Assembly (NCBI GenBank): GCA_021292165.1
Contig: CM037877.1
Coordinates: 33,864,197-33,928,196, forward strand
Source: Shinisaurus crocodilurus
Taxonomy: Eukaryota; Chordata; Lepidosauria; Squamata; Shinisauridae
Reading direction: 5' to 3'
Length of the DNA: 64,000 bases
The translations under genes and the position numbers were made by a program. The notes under the pieces were generated by a model. The model did no database searches, had not been told where the DNA came from, and saw only the letters and a list, made by a program, of their open reading frames with translations. Shown here piece after piece: positions 41,152 to 53,269 of this stretch. Within the stretch, counting starts at the first letter, position 1; each line of letters opens with the position of its first letter.

Positions 41152-42949
41152 TAACTGACTGAATGTGGCCAGTTTGAGCATGAAGATTAAGAGGGCATTC
41201 AAAAAAAAGTTTCGATAAGGTGTTTGGACTGTTCAACTGTGAGATGACAATGGGTATAAAGGTGGGGCGGGGGCGGGGAAGGGAGAATTCCCAATTTAAA
41301 ACTATTTTTTCTTTCTTTTTAAATACAGAATTTGATCCAGTTCTACTGTAGGGCAGTACTCAAACAATGAAGGATTGCCATAGGGCCTGCTCAGGCACCA
41401 TGCCAGGTGATTACAGGAAACAAAAGGCCTGTGCATGCCTCCCATTTTCCTGTCCAACCTGCCCACTGTCTCTGTCAAGGAACACAAGCTGGGTGTGTGC
41501 CATCTGGGAGGAGGAACAGAGCTCTCTTGAACCCTGTGACAGCCTTTCCTTGTGCAGGCACTGCTCCTGCAGTAGAACAGAAGAGCGTAAGAAGCTCATG
41601 CTGGATCAGACCAAAGGCCGGATATATATGCCCCTGAAGCACTAAATCACTGTTGCACAAGAACTGGGGGGCCCTTGTGCAACGGAATTAGTGGGACATA
41701 AGAGAATTGGTGGGGGTGTAAGCACCCCACTGGATTCTGCCCATGGTTTTGAACATTCTGAAGGAAGCTTCTCTTGGCAACCACCTTACCCATATTTCTC
41801 CCAGTTCTGGGCTGGGCTAGGCAGCTGGAGCTTTGTGGATCTGAAGTCTGAGTTTTAAAATGTAAAACGTTTTAATTAGTGAGAGTGTATGAAACAGGTG
41901 TTGGAGTGCAAGTCAGGGATAAGGCACAAGAGCAACTGGTGGTCTTTGTCCCTTCCCATTTAATCAGCACAGTAGGTCCTCTTTTCTCATAATTTGTACA
42001 GGATTTCAGGTTGTCAGCCAGACAAACCCTGGGGTAAGGCAACAAATCATGGGTTAAATAAGCCATGGCTTAGCATTATGTGCAAACCAGGTGAGTGCAG
42101 ACTGCTTGTTCACTGCCTTGGAAATGAGTAACAGTTATTTAATCAATGACTGGTTTGATGGACTGATTTGGCTAATCCACAACATGCCAGGTGACATGAA
42201 TTCCTGGGGTTAAATAAATATCTTGCTTCTGTACCAAAGCTGCCTCCAGGCCTTTCCCTTGTATTGATTCTGTGACATTTCCCTTCACCCATTCACAAAT
42301 GCAATAGTGTCGTTTCATAAATAGAAGTGGAAGTGAACTGGAAAAGATTCACGGTTTAGTCAGTACACTGTGCTGCGGTGTTTTCAGGGACTTGATTACT
42401 CCAGCTTGATGATTTTCTGCACTGCGTAATTGAGAAGCACTTTGTCTTGGTCTTTTACACACTTCCATGTTGACCAGCAAGAGGAGGGCACGAAAAGAAA
42501 GAAGAGCATGGAAAGAAGCGGAGAGGGAACTGGAAAGGAGCAATCGGAATGCAGGACGGCATGGCCTCCATAGCAACCACGAGGCTGTCCCAGGGCATTT
42601 GTGGGTCGACACATGAACAAGAGCATATGCTGGATGTATTTTTCTGCACAGAGCAGGATTCTGAGGATCTGGTGGCATTGACTGTAAGCTGTTGTCCTGA
42701 TCATGTCGTCAATACTTGATCAAGGCACCTGTGTGAGTATGCATCCCTCTCCTCACAAAGGCGGTTGGAAGTCAGTCCATCCTCAGAGACAAATAGATCT
42801 GCCTGGTATAGAATCTATACCGGCAGTGTCGAGGTCAGCCACTTATTGCAATTACAGCAATACCTTGGATTGCAAGTAACTTGGTTTGAGAGCGTTTTGC
42901 AAGACAAGCAAATTTGGCCCTGCTTCTAAGATCAGGAAAGCATTGGTAG
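41152..42949. other. Mostly unassigned; small CR1 tail piece at 41577-41625
   Basis: GAAGAGCGTAAGAAGCTCAT and GCTGGATCAGACCAAAGGCC at 41580-41620 are CR1-tail words. The remainder shows no recognised gene or repeat. Confidence 0.4.
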
Positions 42950-43560
42950 CTCTGGGGAATGATCTCCCACCCGGAGATTGATGATTCGGGGAATACTTCC
43001 TTGTTGATTCTTCTGGACCTGTTGATAGCTTTTGACTCAATGGCATTCCATTAGATCAGGGGTGGGCAACTTTGGAAGGGCCAGGGGCCTTTTTTGCCTC
43101 CCCCCTGGACTCCCCACCCAGTGGTGCACACTGGGATCAAAGATACTTGGCTGGAATCTCGGGGAAATCCCTCCAGTGGGCTCATTCTCTTTTAGCTGAT
43201 AATTTTTAGAGAGTGATCATCAGAGAGGCTATATTGGCTACCTGAATATTGTTATGTGGTGCTCCACAACGTTACCACTGATGCTTTCCAATTTTTATAT
43301 GAAGCCCCTAACAGAGGTCACTCAGTAGCTTTGGGGTTGGCCTTGCTGTCCATTCCATCCGTATGAGAGGTTTGGATGGTGATGGCCCAGGGTGAGGCTT
43401 TTTCAACAGTAGTCCCAAACATGGAAGCCTCCCCATATAATAGGTCAGGAAGGCACCATCGTTGTCATCTTTTCCAAAAGGCTCTAAAACCAGTCATGTT
43501 TTACCAAGCCTTTAAATGGGGATTTAAATGTCCCATAGTGCTTTGTTTGTTTGTTTATTG
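42950..43560 (+). pseudogene. CR1-type LINE relic with a hAT fragment inside
   Basis: 43000-43050 reads LLDLLIAFDSMAF (compare LLDLSAAFDTVDH). The end, 43390-43545, reads GEAFSTVVPNMEASP, then CHLFQKALKPVMFYQAFKWGF, like the LINE C-terminal SFQKALKT-LF motif. Between them CAGGGGTGGGCAACTTTGGA (43060) is the left end of the hAT type at 49258. Many frame breaks, so dead. Confidence 0.65.
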
Positions 43561-43639
43561 TATTTCTATACTGCATTTGTAAAGCTAACCAATGCTTTTT
43601 ACAAAAATGTCAGAAAAAAACAACAGCCCATAATCCAAT

Positions 43640-43858
43640 ACCCTCCTGGTGGAACCCAAGAATTTGGAGATTCAATCCATCATGGTCCGACTGGGGCCTT
43701 TAGTAGTGCCCACTCTCTGGAACTCCCTACCACTGAAAATTAGGCATGTGCCAATCCCTTCTAGGATTTCAGTGCTTACTAAAAACATAGCTTTTCCAAT
43801 CTGCATTCCCAGGAAGGCATTGCTTAGAAGTTTCTTTAATATCACTAATTCATAAATA
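43640..43858 (+). pseudogene. CR1/L2-type LINE C-terminal fragment
   Basis: PLVVPTLWNSLPLKIRHVP and then ISVLTKNIAFPICIPRKAL match the LINE C-terminus LWNSLP-EIR--- followed by F-K-LKT-LF. It sits directly beside an oppositely oriented LINE end. Confidence 0.7.
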
Positions 43859-44075
43859 TAATACAATAAATAAATAAATAGTAGTAAAACATTAAAAGTA
43901 ACCTTAAAAGCCAAATTAAAAAGATGTGTCTTACTCCCCTTCCTGAACACAGAGAGAGTTGGGACCAGGTGCAACTCCAGTGGGAGCTCACTCCTCCAGT
44001 GTCTGGGAGCAACACAAGAGAAAGCCCTTTCCCGCATGTCCAATAAGCAGGCTTCTGCAAGTGAGAGTGTCTTCA
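43845..44075 (-). pseudogene. CR1/L2-type LINE C-terminus and 3' end
   Basis: On the minus strand: RERAFSCVAPRHWRSELPLE, then LVPTLSVFRKGSKTHLFNLA, and an AATAAATAAATA-type 3' tail at 43858-43882. With the previous entry it forms a head-on pair of LINE ends. Confidence 0.75.
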
Positions 44076-46415
44076 AGATGTGCTTTTATTGTGCTTTATA
44101 ATGGTTTGTTTTTTGTTTATGTATTACATATATTGCCATATATATTACAGTTAATAGAAGTTCAAACTCCTTGGAGTTTTGTAGTAGAGTGGTATAAACA
44201 TGTAGTAGTACATAAAAATGAGGATATCTATTACCTACCAATGTCCAGTTATGAGGAAATCCCAAAGCAGAGCTACATGGCCAATAACAGAATCACATGG
44301 TACAGCTCTTCCTGGAATGTACCATTTCAGCCTGCAGCTGTGTTGTATATTTTGAGTGATCCTGGCACAGAGAAAAATGGCATGGTTTGGGAAGAAGATT
44401 ATTAACCTTGTTTTCTCCCTGACACACTAGCTTTTTGTGTGCAAGGTAATATACAAAGCTGTGTGCAAGCTATTTGGGGGAGGAGTTAAACATGTACTTT
44501 CCCACCTGCTATTTGCAGTGGCCCAGTCCAGCAAAACCCACACCAAATGATTCTGTTGACTTTGTAGCTCGACTGTCCAGACTCAGCAAGGGCATGCTAC
44601 CCAACAGTCAGGAAGGAAAATTTGATATCTTTGAATTAATGAAAAACAGTACTGCTAAAAGGTAGAAAACTGTGTTGCCTAGAAGAAGAAAAATTCTTGT
44701 GCCATGAGAAATGATACAGATGATTTTCCATTTGCCTTCCCCCCCACCTTCTTACTCATTCTGTGATTCAATAGCATGTCCCCCCGCCCCCACCAAAAGC
44801 CACAAAAATCTTTACGGGAGGGGAGGGGAGGGGGAATGGCAGAGAACATCGTTTGGTATCTCGAAAATAAGGAGATTAAAGGCAATCTGGTTGTGCAGCT
44901 CAGGATGTGTGTTGTATTTTAAGCAGAATTCCCCCCCCCCCCATTACTATTCTGAAGACGTTGTCTGAGAGTCACGCTAGCATGATCACACAGTAGTCTA
45001 GATGGCATGGTGTTTTAATAAATAAAAAACCCTCCTAAACAGTCCATGAAAATGCTTTCTTTCTTTTTTAACTTACTCATTCAAAAACACTTAGGAACTA
45101 GGGAAGCTTTTCAGATTGTTTTATGTAGCAGGAATTGCAAAGGGATGCTGAGCTCCCCAACCAGAAAGACTCAGGAAATCCAAAGGATAGAAAGTGTATT
45201 GAACAGGTCTGACAACTCATCAGAATTTCCACACTTCTGGGGATCGAGGAAGCAGAGTTATAGGCCGGCCAGGCTAAATCCAGAGCTTGCTAGAAGCAAG
45301 GAGGACAACAGTTTTTGCTTTAGAACAACAAATACAATAAAAATACACGTGACCTCAGATCCAGCAAATATCTTACTTTCTGGTATGTACCTTTTGGATT
45401 TAACAAGCATGCAAGAGGAGCCTTTATTGATTGCAGTTATAAAATGTTTTTAACCTATAAAGCAAGCAATAAAACAAAAACCTGGAGAATAGGCACGAAA
45501 CAAATGTTTTTATGAGTTAAGAAGTACCTGTGCTGGAATTGAATTGGGCAATCATTGGGGTAGTTCTGCAATCGCAATAAACTCAAAATCCAAAATCCAT
45601 GCAAGTCATAAAAAATGTATTGATTTATGAAGCATTTATTGCTCTCTAGTGAATGTTCCTTCTCCCTCTGTTTCTCTAATTTTATTTGTCTTCCTCTTAA
45701 CACACACAGTCATTGATTTGGATTGTGGACTTTGGACATGCCTGAGATGTCCTCTTCATGGTTTAAAGCCAAGTCGTTTGGGACAACTTTGGAGAATATT
45801 AATAAGCAATTCTTTACTTCTGTCATTTCTGATTTACTGTAGGGAAGCACTTGAAGAGCATGCAGATATTCTCACCTTGTGAAGCAGCCTTATTGTGCCT
45901 CAGTCGGTTCAGACTTCCTTAAGTCTCCTCATGAGTCAGGTACAGTTTGACCATGGAATCATCAGCAGGCAGATGGGACCCGTTACGTAACAGCATTAAT
46001 GAATGCATTTAGAAGTGTGTGGAGCGATGCAGTCACACAACCATCAATGCCACCCCAAGCTGTAGCATGCAGCGAAAGCTGCTTTTCTATATAAATGAAT
46101 TAAGAGAAAGACGCCTTCTGGTTCTCTTTCCCCAGCCCACATGTCCTTCAGGCATTTGTGCTCCGTGGGAGGTTGAATCTGCTTGGCAGGCAGACACATT
46201 GCCGGGGGAATTAGTAAAAGCCAAAATGGTCTGCAAACCAAGAGAGCAAATGCATTAAAAAAGAAAAGAAAAGTGGGGGGACTCACATGCAAAGGGAATT
46301 TGGAAAAAGTAAGGCTCTTGATACATGAAGGAAGGCAGAGATGAAATGAGAATACTGTATGTTATATGAGGCTGGCATGGGCAACGGTCAGACTTGGGGA
46401 TCTCCTTCCCCCCCT
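44076..46415. other. Unassigned DNA
   Basis: The longest frame here (45046-45453, plus, 135 residues) has no recognisable domain, no start context I would trust and ordinary codon texture. I do not call it a gene. 46000-46270 (GCATTAATGAATGCATTTAG and following) is repeat-free and could be conserved non-coding DNA. Confidence 0.35.
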
Positions 46416-46419
46416 TTTT

Positions 46420-47225
46420 TACTACAGTTATCCATGCTCTGGAAACCTCCGGGTTAGACTACTGCAATGGGTAGTACATGGGACTGCCTTTGAAGAGTGC
46501 CCAGAAACTGCACAGCCGTGAGGCTACTGACTGGGTCTGGGCATTGGAGACACATCTCACCAGTGCTTACAGAGCTCCACTGACCTCCAGTCCCTTTCTG
46601 AGCACTGGCGCTTCCCTTTAAAATACCATATGGCCAGTGGTGTAGTGGTAAATTTGGAAGTGTAGGTGCTCATCATGACAGTCCCCATGGCCACGCCCCC
46701 AAGGAGAATCCAAACATGCAGCAGCTGTGTTGATCCGCATCAACAAAATGGTTCTAGTGGTTTTCATCTCCACCAGGAGCAGGTCTTCTGTAAAACTAAT
46801 GGGTCTTCATTGTCCATTCAGGACCAGGCTACCTCAACAACTTGGGACTGGGTTACCTGAGAGAGCGCCTCATCCCATACCAACCGGCCCGGTCGCTGAG
46901 GTCATCAGATGGCATGTTCCTGGTGGTTCCTCATGGACCTTTGGCCCAATTGGAGTCCACCAGGAGAAGAGCCTTCAGTGTGGTGGCTCCATTTCTGTGG
47001 AACTCCCTGCCTCTGGAGATCAGGCAGGCTCTGACATTCTGCTGCTTTCAGCGCCTGCTGAAGACCTCCTTGCTCCAGGAAGCCTTCTCTGCTCTTCAAC
47101 CACCAGTGTAATTTTAGTTTGCTTTCAATGTATTGTTTTTGTTTCGTTTATCTGTTTTTGTCTTTTTATTGTTCACCACTCCAGAATCTGCTTGATGTGG
47201 AGCGGTATACAAATACTGTATATGA
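46420..47225 (+). pseudogene. CR1/L2-type LINE 3' part, interrupted
   Basis: 46425-46600 resembles the LINE stretch around LDYCN (GGTTAGACTACTGCAATGGG). After a foreign piece (46622-46800, with GGCCAGTGGTGTAGTGGTA), 46840-47110 reads YLRERLIPYQPARSL, RRRAFSVVAPFLWNSLPLEI and FQRLLKTSLLQEAF. The 3' end GAGCGGTATACAAATACTGT and GATGATGATAAATA follows. Typical 5'-truncated LINE. Confidence 0.8.
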
Positions 47226-47654
47226 TGATGATAAATAGTTTACATTACAACAAGGAACAGTGTATTGTTGCTGGGGAAATTCATTCCTGCCAGCTAGTGT
47301 GAGGAATGCAGCTCAGGTATGAGGAAACAGGGAAGCCTGAGGTGGGTGTCAGATGACATCAGCATCACTGCTAATCAAAAGGTCCTGGAGCTCCCCCCCC
47401 CCCCCCCCGGTGAGCCTGGCTCCACTACACTAGTGAACATTGCTTGGCACCTGGATACTTGAGGGAGCATCTTCTCCCACATGAACCTGCCCATACACTA
47501 AGATCTTCCCCAGAGGCCTTCTTCTGGGTTCTTCTTCTGAGGCCAAGGACAATGGCAGGCCCTCCATTCCACATATAGAAGCTGATATCCTGCTTTTCAA
47601 ATGCACCCTATTCACTCTGCAACATACATGCAGTTTCATTCCAGAAATGTCACA
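47226..47654. other. Unassigned DNA with a C run
   Basis: C homopolymer at 47392-47408. Nothing else recognised. Confidence 0.4.
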
Positions 47655-47914
47655 GGGTTGGATCCAATGTCGCACAAGCAGACATCCGCTGGTGCAATGG
47701 GACTTCTGTTGGTACAACAGGACTTCCCTGTACTCTCAACACACCCACACACACACAAACACACACACCTCAGTGTATGCCCCAAATCTTCTCCAGAGAG
47801 TCCACCAAACATCTGGAGAAGGTTTGGGTAAACCAGGGGCTGGGTGGGGAGGGGAAATCCATTCTGCCAGTGGTGTCTGTTCTGCTAGTGGATGACCAGT
47901 GTGGTATCCAACCC
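47655..47914. mobile_element. Inverted-repeat element Z, related in style to Y
   Basis: GGGTTGGATCCAATGTCGCA to AGTGTGGTATCCAACCC, with AGCAGACATCCGCTGGTGCA at the left and CTGTTCTGCTAGTGGATGAC at the right. The ATCCAA termini and GCTAGTG words recall element Y (12925, 52011). A CACA microsatellite interrupts it at 47737-47768. Confidence 0.6.
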
Positions 47915-48598
47915 ACAATTTGGCAATCTGGTCATGCACCAGTGTGAAATTCATTGCTCCTAAATAGCCGTCGTGCAGGGCAAAGCTTTATACTCTCCAA
48001 TGGTACCTATTTAATGAGCACTGTAACTCCTTTTCTAATGTGTTCTTCTAATACCTTATTGGTAGTTATTTGGTTGGTTTATTAATATTATTAATTCTGT
48101 TCTAGTACCAGATAGAACAGTTTTGCAGTGCTTTCAAGCACACCTTCCATATGTGCCCAGGTGTCCCTTGAGAACTTTGCTCAGAGTCCCAACAGCGAAA
48201 GAGTTGAGGTCGGCTGGAGCTGGGAAGCGGGCAGTGAGGCATAGCAATTTAGCTGACAAGGAATAACTGCCGAGAAGAACCTTCCGTGCTAAGGAACGCT
48301 TTGCCTTCATTCATGTTTATGTTACTTCTGATTGAAATGGCCAGTTGAGTGAGCAGCACCTGCTTATGACAGAAAGGGGGAAAGTTTTGTGGCATCTTAA
48401 AAGACTATTATGGAATAAGCTTTTAGGACTTGGAGTCCACAGATGCAAGTTTGTGACAGGCTGTGCAGAAGGGGCAGCTGATGCGGCCAGGGACTCCATG
48501 GCAGGTAGCAAGCAAGGGTTCCATCCAGCGAGTTTGGCAAGCCTTGATCGGAGTGCTCGGCTGGTGCATTTAGGCATGGGACAGACCAAAACAGACAG
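47915..48598. other. Unassigned DNA
   Basis: Unique-looking sequence with no recognised gene. Confidence 0.4.
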
Positions 48599-49075
48599 TG
48601 ACCGGGTTCACACAACACGATAAGCCACGTGTTGGCTTATAAGCCATGTCTGTTTCAGATCAGCTTGTCGTGTTGTCTAAAACCCAGGCAGAGTGGTTTG
48701 TGTGTGGTTAACAAACCATGTTGCTGAGTTCAGACAACATGACAAGCCACTCTGAAAAAAACAAGGCTCACAAACCACCATGGCTTATCATGTTGCGTAG
48801 TTGAGAGCCAGTGTGGCGTAGTGGTTAGAGTGTTGGACTGGGACTTGGGAGATCCGAGTTCTAGTCCCCGCTCGGCCATGAAACTCACTGGGTGACTTTG
48901 GGCCAGTCACTGACTCTCAGCCTAACCTACCTCACAGGGTTGTTGTGAGGATAAAATGGAGAGGAGGAGGACCATGTAAGCCACCTTGGGTTCCTTGCAG
49001 GAAAAAAGGCAGGGTATAAATATAATAAATAAATATGATGATGATGATGATGATGATGATGAGTGAACCCGGTCA
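48599..49075. mobile_element. Inverted-repeat element G with a SINE inside
   Basis: Perfect 13-bp terminal repeats TGACCGGGTTCAC and GTGAACCCGGTCA. Subterminal ACAACACGATAAGCCA and TGGCTTATCATGTTGCGTAG are also complementary, and CAGACAACATGACAAGCCAC repeats the theme inside. The SINE at 48803-49063 separates the right subterminal part from the right end. No target duplication identified. Confidence 0.78.
48803..49063 (+). mobile_element. tRNA-derived SINE, full length
   Basis: GAGAGCCAGTGTGGCGTAGT, GGTTAGAGTGTTGGACTGGG (A-box side), GATCCGAGTTCTAGTCCCC (B-box side), TCACTGGGTGACTTTGGGCC, GGGTTGTTGTGAGGATAAAA and AGGCAGGGTATAAATATAAT, ending in a (GAT)n tail at 49035-49062. It is the most complete copy of this family here and lies inside element G. 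Confidence 0.92.
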
Positions 49076-49257
49076 TTGCTTTAAATGTGTGCCTAGCAGC
49101 TATGTTTTCTTTTCATTTTTACTTTAGGCTAGGCACAGGGTTCTCGTTCCAGATCGTAAGAGCCTCCCCTACTGCCCCACAAAAGGGTCCTGAGTTAGAT
49201 TAGAACCTCTGCAGCTCCTGTAGAGTAAAAATAGGGGAAAAGACATCGCTGCAAGAC

Positions 49258-49877
49258 CAGGGTGGGCAACTTTGGGAGATCTGGGGGGCATTTCTGCCCC
49301 CCTAGAACACCCCCTCCATGGCTGCAGTCTCCCAGAAAATGATTTTTTTAAAAATTAATGGGGGGGAAATGGCATCTGGTGTACTATGAAGCACTCAAAA
49401 AGTCAAATCTAGTTTTTTGCAAGCTAAATTTGACCCTGTATGGAGCCCTAAAATGGTTAAATCTAGCTTGCAAACAAGTGAGATTTGATCTTTTGGGGGC
49501 TCCATGGTGATCCAGATGCCATTTTTTCCCATTATTTATTTTATTTATTTATTTATTATATTTTTGAATCACCCATCTTGCCAGTCATCCAGCCACTCTG
49601 AGCAAGGTACAGTCCAATAAAATACAAGAAAAAACAGAGTGTGAAACACAATTAAAAACAGTACAAAACTTAAAAATCCTAACCCACCCCATATTCCCGC
49701 CTGAAAAGCCACATTTTTAATGCACAGCGGAGGCTAATCAAGGAAGGGGTATGGCGGAGGTCACTGGGGAGAGAGTTCCATAAATTGGAGGCTGTCACAG
49801 AAAAGGCCTGGTTTCTCTGGCTGATGGGACAGAGGTTGTGTGAGCCAGTGGTGGGGGCCACCTTTTGCCCACCCCTG
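49258..49877. mobile_element. hAT-like element H6
   Basis: CAGGGTGGGCAACTTTGGG to TTTTGCCCACCCCTG. Flanks TGCAAGAC (49250-49257) and TGCTAGAC (49878-49885) match at seven of eight positions. Inside, 49370-49524 is a loose palindrome (ATGGCATCTGG...CCAGATGCCAT) with AAATCTAG and GCAAGCTAA words, and a LINE end is inserted at 49530-49862. No transposase. Confidence 0.8.
49530..49862 (-). pseudogene. CR1/L2-type LINE C-terminus within H6
   Basis: The minus frame reads HNLCPISQRNQAFSV, ASNLWNSLPSDLRHTP and LKMWLFRREYG. This is the LINE C-terminal block LWNSLP-DLR-, followed by a 3' untranslated part with a TTTA-type tail at 49530-49560. Confidence 0.75.
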
Positions 49878-52010
49878 TGCTAGACACACATTTACAGTGG
49901 TGTCAGTTTTGGCTCCATCAGGATTCTATATCCATAAGATTAATTAGAATGAAGTAGAGAGATGGGCAGACCCAGAGTTTTGGGATCCAGTGTGGTGCAG
50001 TGTGGTCAAGACTGTCGGTTTCTATTAGCAGCTTCTCAGACATTATAGGCTTATGCTGCAGTGACGGGGAGCATGTCAGTTTTACAGTTACTTTGACACA
50101 GCTTCAGTCCCCCCCAGCTCTCTTGCCTGCTTATTCTCTGGCTCATGGCTAGCCAGCCATGAAATGTATAAGACACAGGTGTTAATGCAAGATAGGAATC
50201 CAAATCCCATTCCAAATCCAGGTCAGAGGTGAACCGTACAAATCCACAGACGGATTTGAACAGCTCTAAATTTAATTCACTGTACCAGGAAATGCTCTCA
50301 AGAGCTCAGACATCCTGCATTTGGGACTGGACTTGATTGCAGATTTTCACTCCAGGGCACGAGGTCGTCTCTTCCAATACCATGCCGCCTTTCTGCAATA
50401 ATGTCTAAATGGCAGGCCAGTATTGCTTCCATCGGCCTATTTTGCAGTCTTTGTTGAGCAGTAGGTTTTGACTTGGCTCGTGTGCCAAGGTGGCTATCTA
50501 GCAGTGGGAACAAGATAGTGAAATATTACAGGCATCAACAGTAAAACCATAACACCACAATAGAAGGTCAGATAAGAAACCACACTTTTTCAGCTACAGT
50601 TGCAGCTGGAAATTGAACCATTTGCCATAAATCGAGAATCTGCCAGACATATTTTTAGACCTGTTTCTGACAGAAAATAACAAGTTAGTCACACATAACA
50701 CATCCCTGTAACGAGTCATTAGATGATTTCACCTTCTCTGAACGGTTTTATAAAGTTACATTTTAACACTTTCCAAGTTTTTTTTTAACCGAACCATTCA
50801 CCAACTGTGGGATGCAAGTATTTTTTGTGTCCTCCTCCTCCTTCACTTGCCTTTCTTACTTGCCTTTCACTTTAAAAAGACAACAAAGAGCCAAAGAGGT
50901 GACACCAGTTTATTAACACAACCTGAGGCCTGTCCGTCAAATGTCAGTATCTTCAAAAACATAATAAAATAGAGGGACCATCCAGTCTCCCACTGCATCC
51001 TTCCCTTTCCCTGCTCTCATGTGCACTGCTCCACGGGGGGGGGGGGGGGGGCAGAGACTCCATCCTGTCAACTCTCCTCCTACGGTAGTGTCTTTTCCCA
51101 CTTATGCAGCAGAGCTATGTCTGTGCATTCCTATGTACATTGGACCCAGGATCTGCCTTCCATGGATGGAAGGGCTCCAAATCATGGAAGGTGCCGCTGG
51201 CTGATTTTGTGGGACCCATGAACCCCTTTTACAGTTTCCTTAAAGTTAAATATTTATATTAAGCTGAAGTTGACTTCAACAAGGGAGGTAGTCACAGGGT
51301 CAATATTGAAGAAGTAATAAATGTGTCTAAAGCACAGTAATTCTGGTCTTTAATGGTGGGTAACTAGCAAAATAGATTTGGTTCCAGCAACTGTCAACCG
51401 AGTGGGTAGAGATATTGAAAGATATAGATTTTGATGAGCTTTAATTTATTTTCCCATTGAACAATTGAAATTGGTATAATGCATTTTAATATGGCTTTCA
51501 GCAGCATGTCAGAGGGCTTTTGTCAAAAGGATATGAAAAGTAATAATAAAATCCAAGTTCACTGTGGAAAAATTAGATAGAAATATGAATTTGAACTTTC
51601 AAAAAAAACACCACTGCTTAAAAAAAGAAAAGAAAAAAGAGAGCAACAAGTGTGACTTATCGTGGATCTGCAGGTCAAACCCTAGATCACCTTGCCCTCC
51701 TCTCCCTCTCTCCTTCACTGTCAACATGTATATTGCAGGGCTCTTGGGGCAGGGACCTGGCTCTTTCATTTTATGTTACTATGCAAAGCATCATGTCAAC
51801 TGCACAACTAAACAACAACAGCATAGGAGTTCAGAGTAGCAGTACAATGCTATGGTCCTCTTCCTTGACAGTAAGCGTTGGGGGTATGCAAGCAACTGCT
51901 CAAGAACAGAGAGAATACCTCTTAAAGTCACTGCTGATGCTACTGTGACTAAAGTCACTCTCTAGGCTTGAACTGGCCAATCACACTTTAACACAGGCTT
52001 CGCCAACCTA
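49878..52010. other. Unassigned DNA; G run; possible conserved non-coding stretch
   Basis: G homopolymer at 51037-51051. 50560-50800 is repeat-free with balanced composition and could be conserved non-coding DNA. 51140-51200 (TTGGACCCAGGATCTGCCTT) resembles the GGATCC-type repeat. No gene found. Confidence 0.35.
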
Positions 52011-52421
52011 GGGCGGAATCCAACTGTGTCATTCCGCTAGTGCAAATGGCGTTTAGCTAGTGGAAACTAGGTTCTAAACCAGGGCTCTCCAACCTTGGGT
52101 CCCCAGATGTTGCTGGCCTACAGTTCCCAGCATACCCAGCCAGCATGGCTAATGGCAAGGGATTCTGGGAGCTGTAGTCCAGCAACATTTGGGGACCCAA
52201 GGTTGGAGAGCCCTGTTCTAAACTATGCACAAGAGGAGAATCCAAGTAAAATTACGTTTGTGCAAGTGTGTTTGCACAAGTGCAGTTGTGCATTATGATT
52301 GCTCAACCCAATGTACATACAATTGTGCAATGTGCAACTGCTTGCACAATGGAAAGATTCAGCGGAGCTCCACTAGCGCTATTTGAGTTTGTGAAATGAC
52401 ACCATTGGATATGACTGGCCC
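52011..52421. mobile_element. Inverted-repeat element Y (copy 2), split by MITE-A
   Basis: Begins GGGCGGAATCCAACTGTGTC and ends CCATTGGATATGACTGGCCC, reverse-oriented to 12925-13154. It shares CTAGCGCTATTTGAGTTTG and repeated TTGTGCAA words. MITE-A copy 9 sits inside with its own duplication, so Y is the older insertion. Confidence 0.75.
52080..52215. mobile_element. MITE-A copy 9, diverged subfamily
   Basis: CAGGGCTCTCCAACCTTGGG to CCCAAGGTTGGAGAGCCCTG with perfect duplications TTCTAAAC (52072-52079, 52216-52223). GATGTTGCTGG and CCAGCAACAT are mirrored, marking a subfamily. The core is ACAGTTCCCAGCATACC on the left and ATTCTGGGAGCTGTAGT on the right, a weaker ZNF143-like match. Confidence 0.94.
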
Positions 52422-52425
52422 TAAT

Positions 52426-52542
52426 GTCCTCCAGATGTTTTGGACTTCAACTCCCATCAGCCCCAACCAGCATGGCCAATTGTCAGGAATGCTGGGAATT
52501 GAAGTCCAAAGCATCTGGAGGGCAGCAGGTCAGGGAAGGCTG
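52426..52542. mobile_element. MITE-A relative, left terminus missing
   Basis: TCCTCCAGATGTTTTGGACT, TCAACTCCCATCAGCCCCAA, then GGAATGCTGGGAATTGAAGT, CATCTGGAGGGCAGCAGGTC and GGGAAGGCTG. Directly abuts element Y. Same variant group as 32062 and 8124. Confidence 0.75.
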
Positions 52543-53269
52543 CTTTGACATATTCCAATTCAAATGTTCCCGGCAACTAAAGAAAATATTCCCCATCACC
52601 CAGTCCGTTTTATAAAAGCTAGTTATTAAAATCCACTGTGCATTCTCCTAGGAACTACCTGTCAATGTAACTATACATAATAGCGCTCCCCTTGATCTGA
52701 CCTTTCATTTATCCAAATATTTTTTTGATATGCCCCGTGACGTTTGGAAAAATGAACTTGTACTATAATTCAAATCAACAGGCAAAAGTAAATTGGATCA
52801 TTTATCTTTTTAACCTTGGGGAAGGCGGCTGTCACATTAAAGAGCCACTCATTTAAAATCAGTGCTCTCTGCTCCTGATCTGATCTGTTATCTGCTTAAG
52901 TTGGAGGTTCAACTTTAAGGGAAGTGTTTATGGTTTACTATGACTATGTTCATAGATCTGACCCTGCAGCAATGCCATCTTAGCGGAACAGCTCCAGAAT
53001 CCTTGTATTAGTGACTCTGTGATGTTTTTATTCATGCACATCACAGTGCTTGTCTTTTGCATTGGACATCATGTAGCTAATGACCCAATGTCAGAAGAAT
53101 CTGGAGGTGGAAGAGTTGAGGAGTAGCATAACAAAACGATATGCTTCACCAAGGACTTTTCAGAGAAACAGCTATGCTTTTTGCCTTCTTAGCTGAGGAA
53201 TGGCTTCAGCTCCATGATGGAACTGGTAGCATCTTCAGTGGTACTTGTGATGGAGAAAGTGGATAGGAA
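52543..53269. other. Unique DNA, candidate conserved non-coding element
   Basis: 52620-52920 holds no recognised repeat. It contains ATTCAAATCAACAGG, TGGATCATTTATCT and CACATTAAAGAGCC, textures seen in vertebrate enhancers. Conservation cannot be judged here. Confidence 0.18.

Noticed and set aside
44474..44665. A short plus frame ending KFDIFELMKNSTAKR as a possible exon
   Set aside because: No splice sites or homologous family recognised. Too short to support by eye.
45046..45453. A 135-residue plus-strand open frame as a possible gene
   Set aside because: No recognisable domain, no supporting promoter, splice or homologous copy in the window, and frames of this length are expected by chance in 64 kb.
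46727..47302. A 191-residue open frame
   Set aside because: It runs out of frame over LINE C-terminal sequence, whose real frame (46842-47111) reads LWNSLPLEI. The long frame is a shadow.
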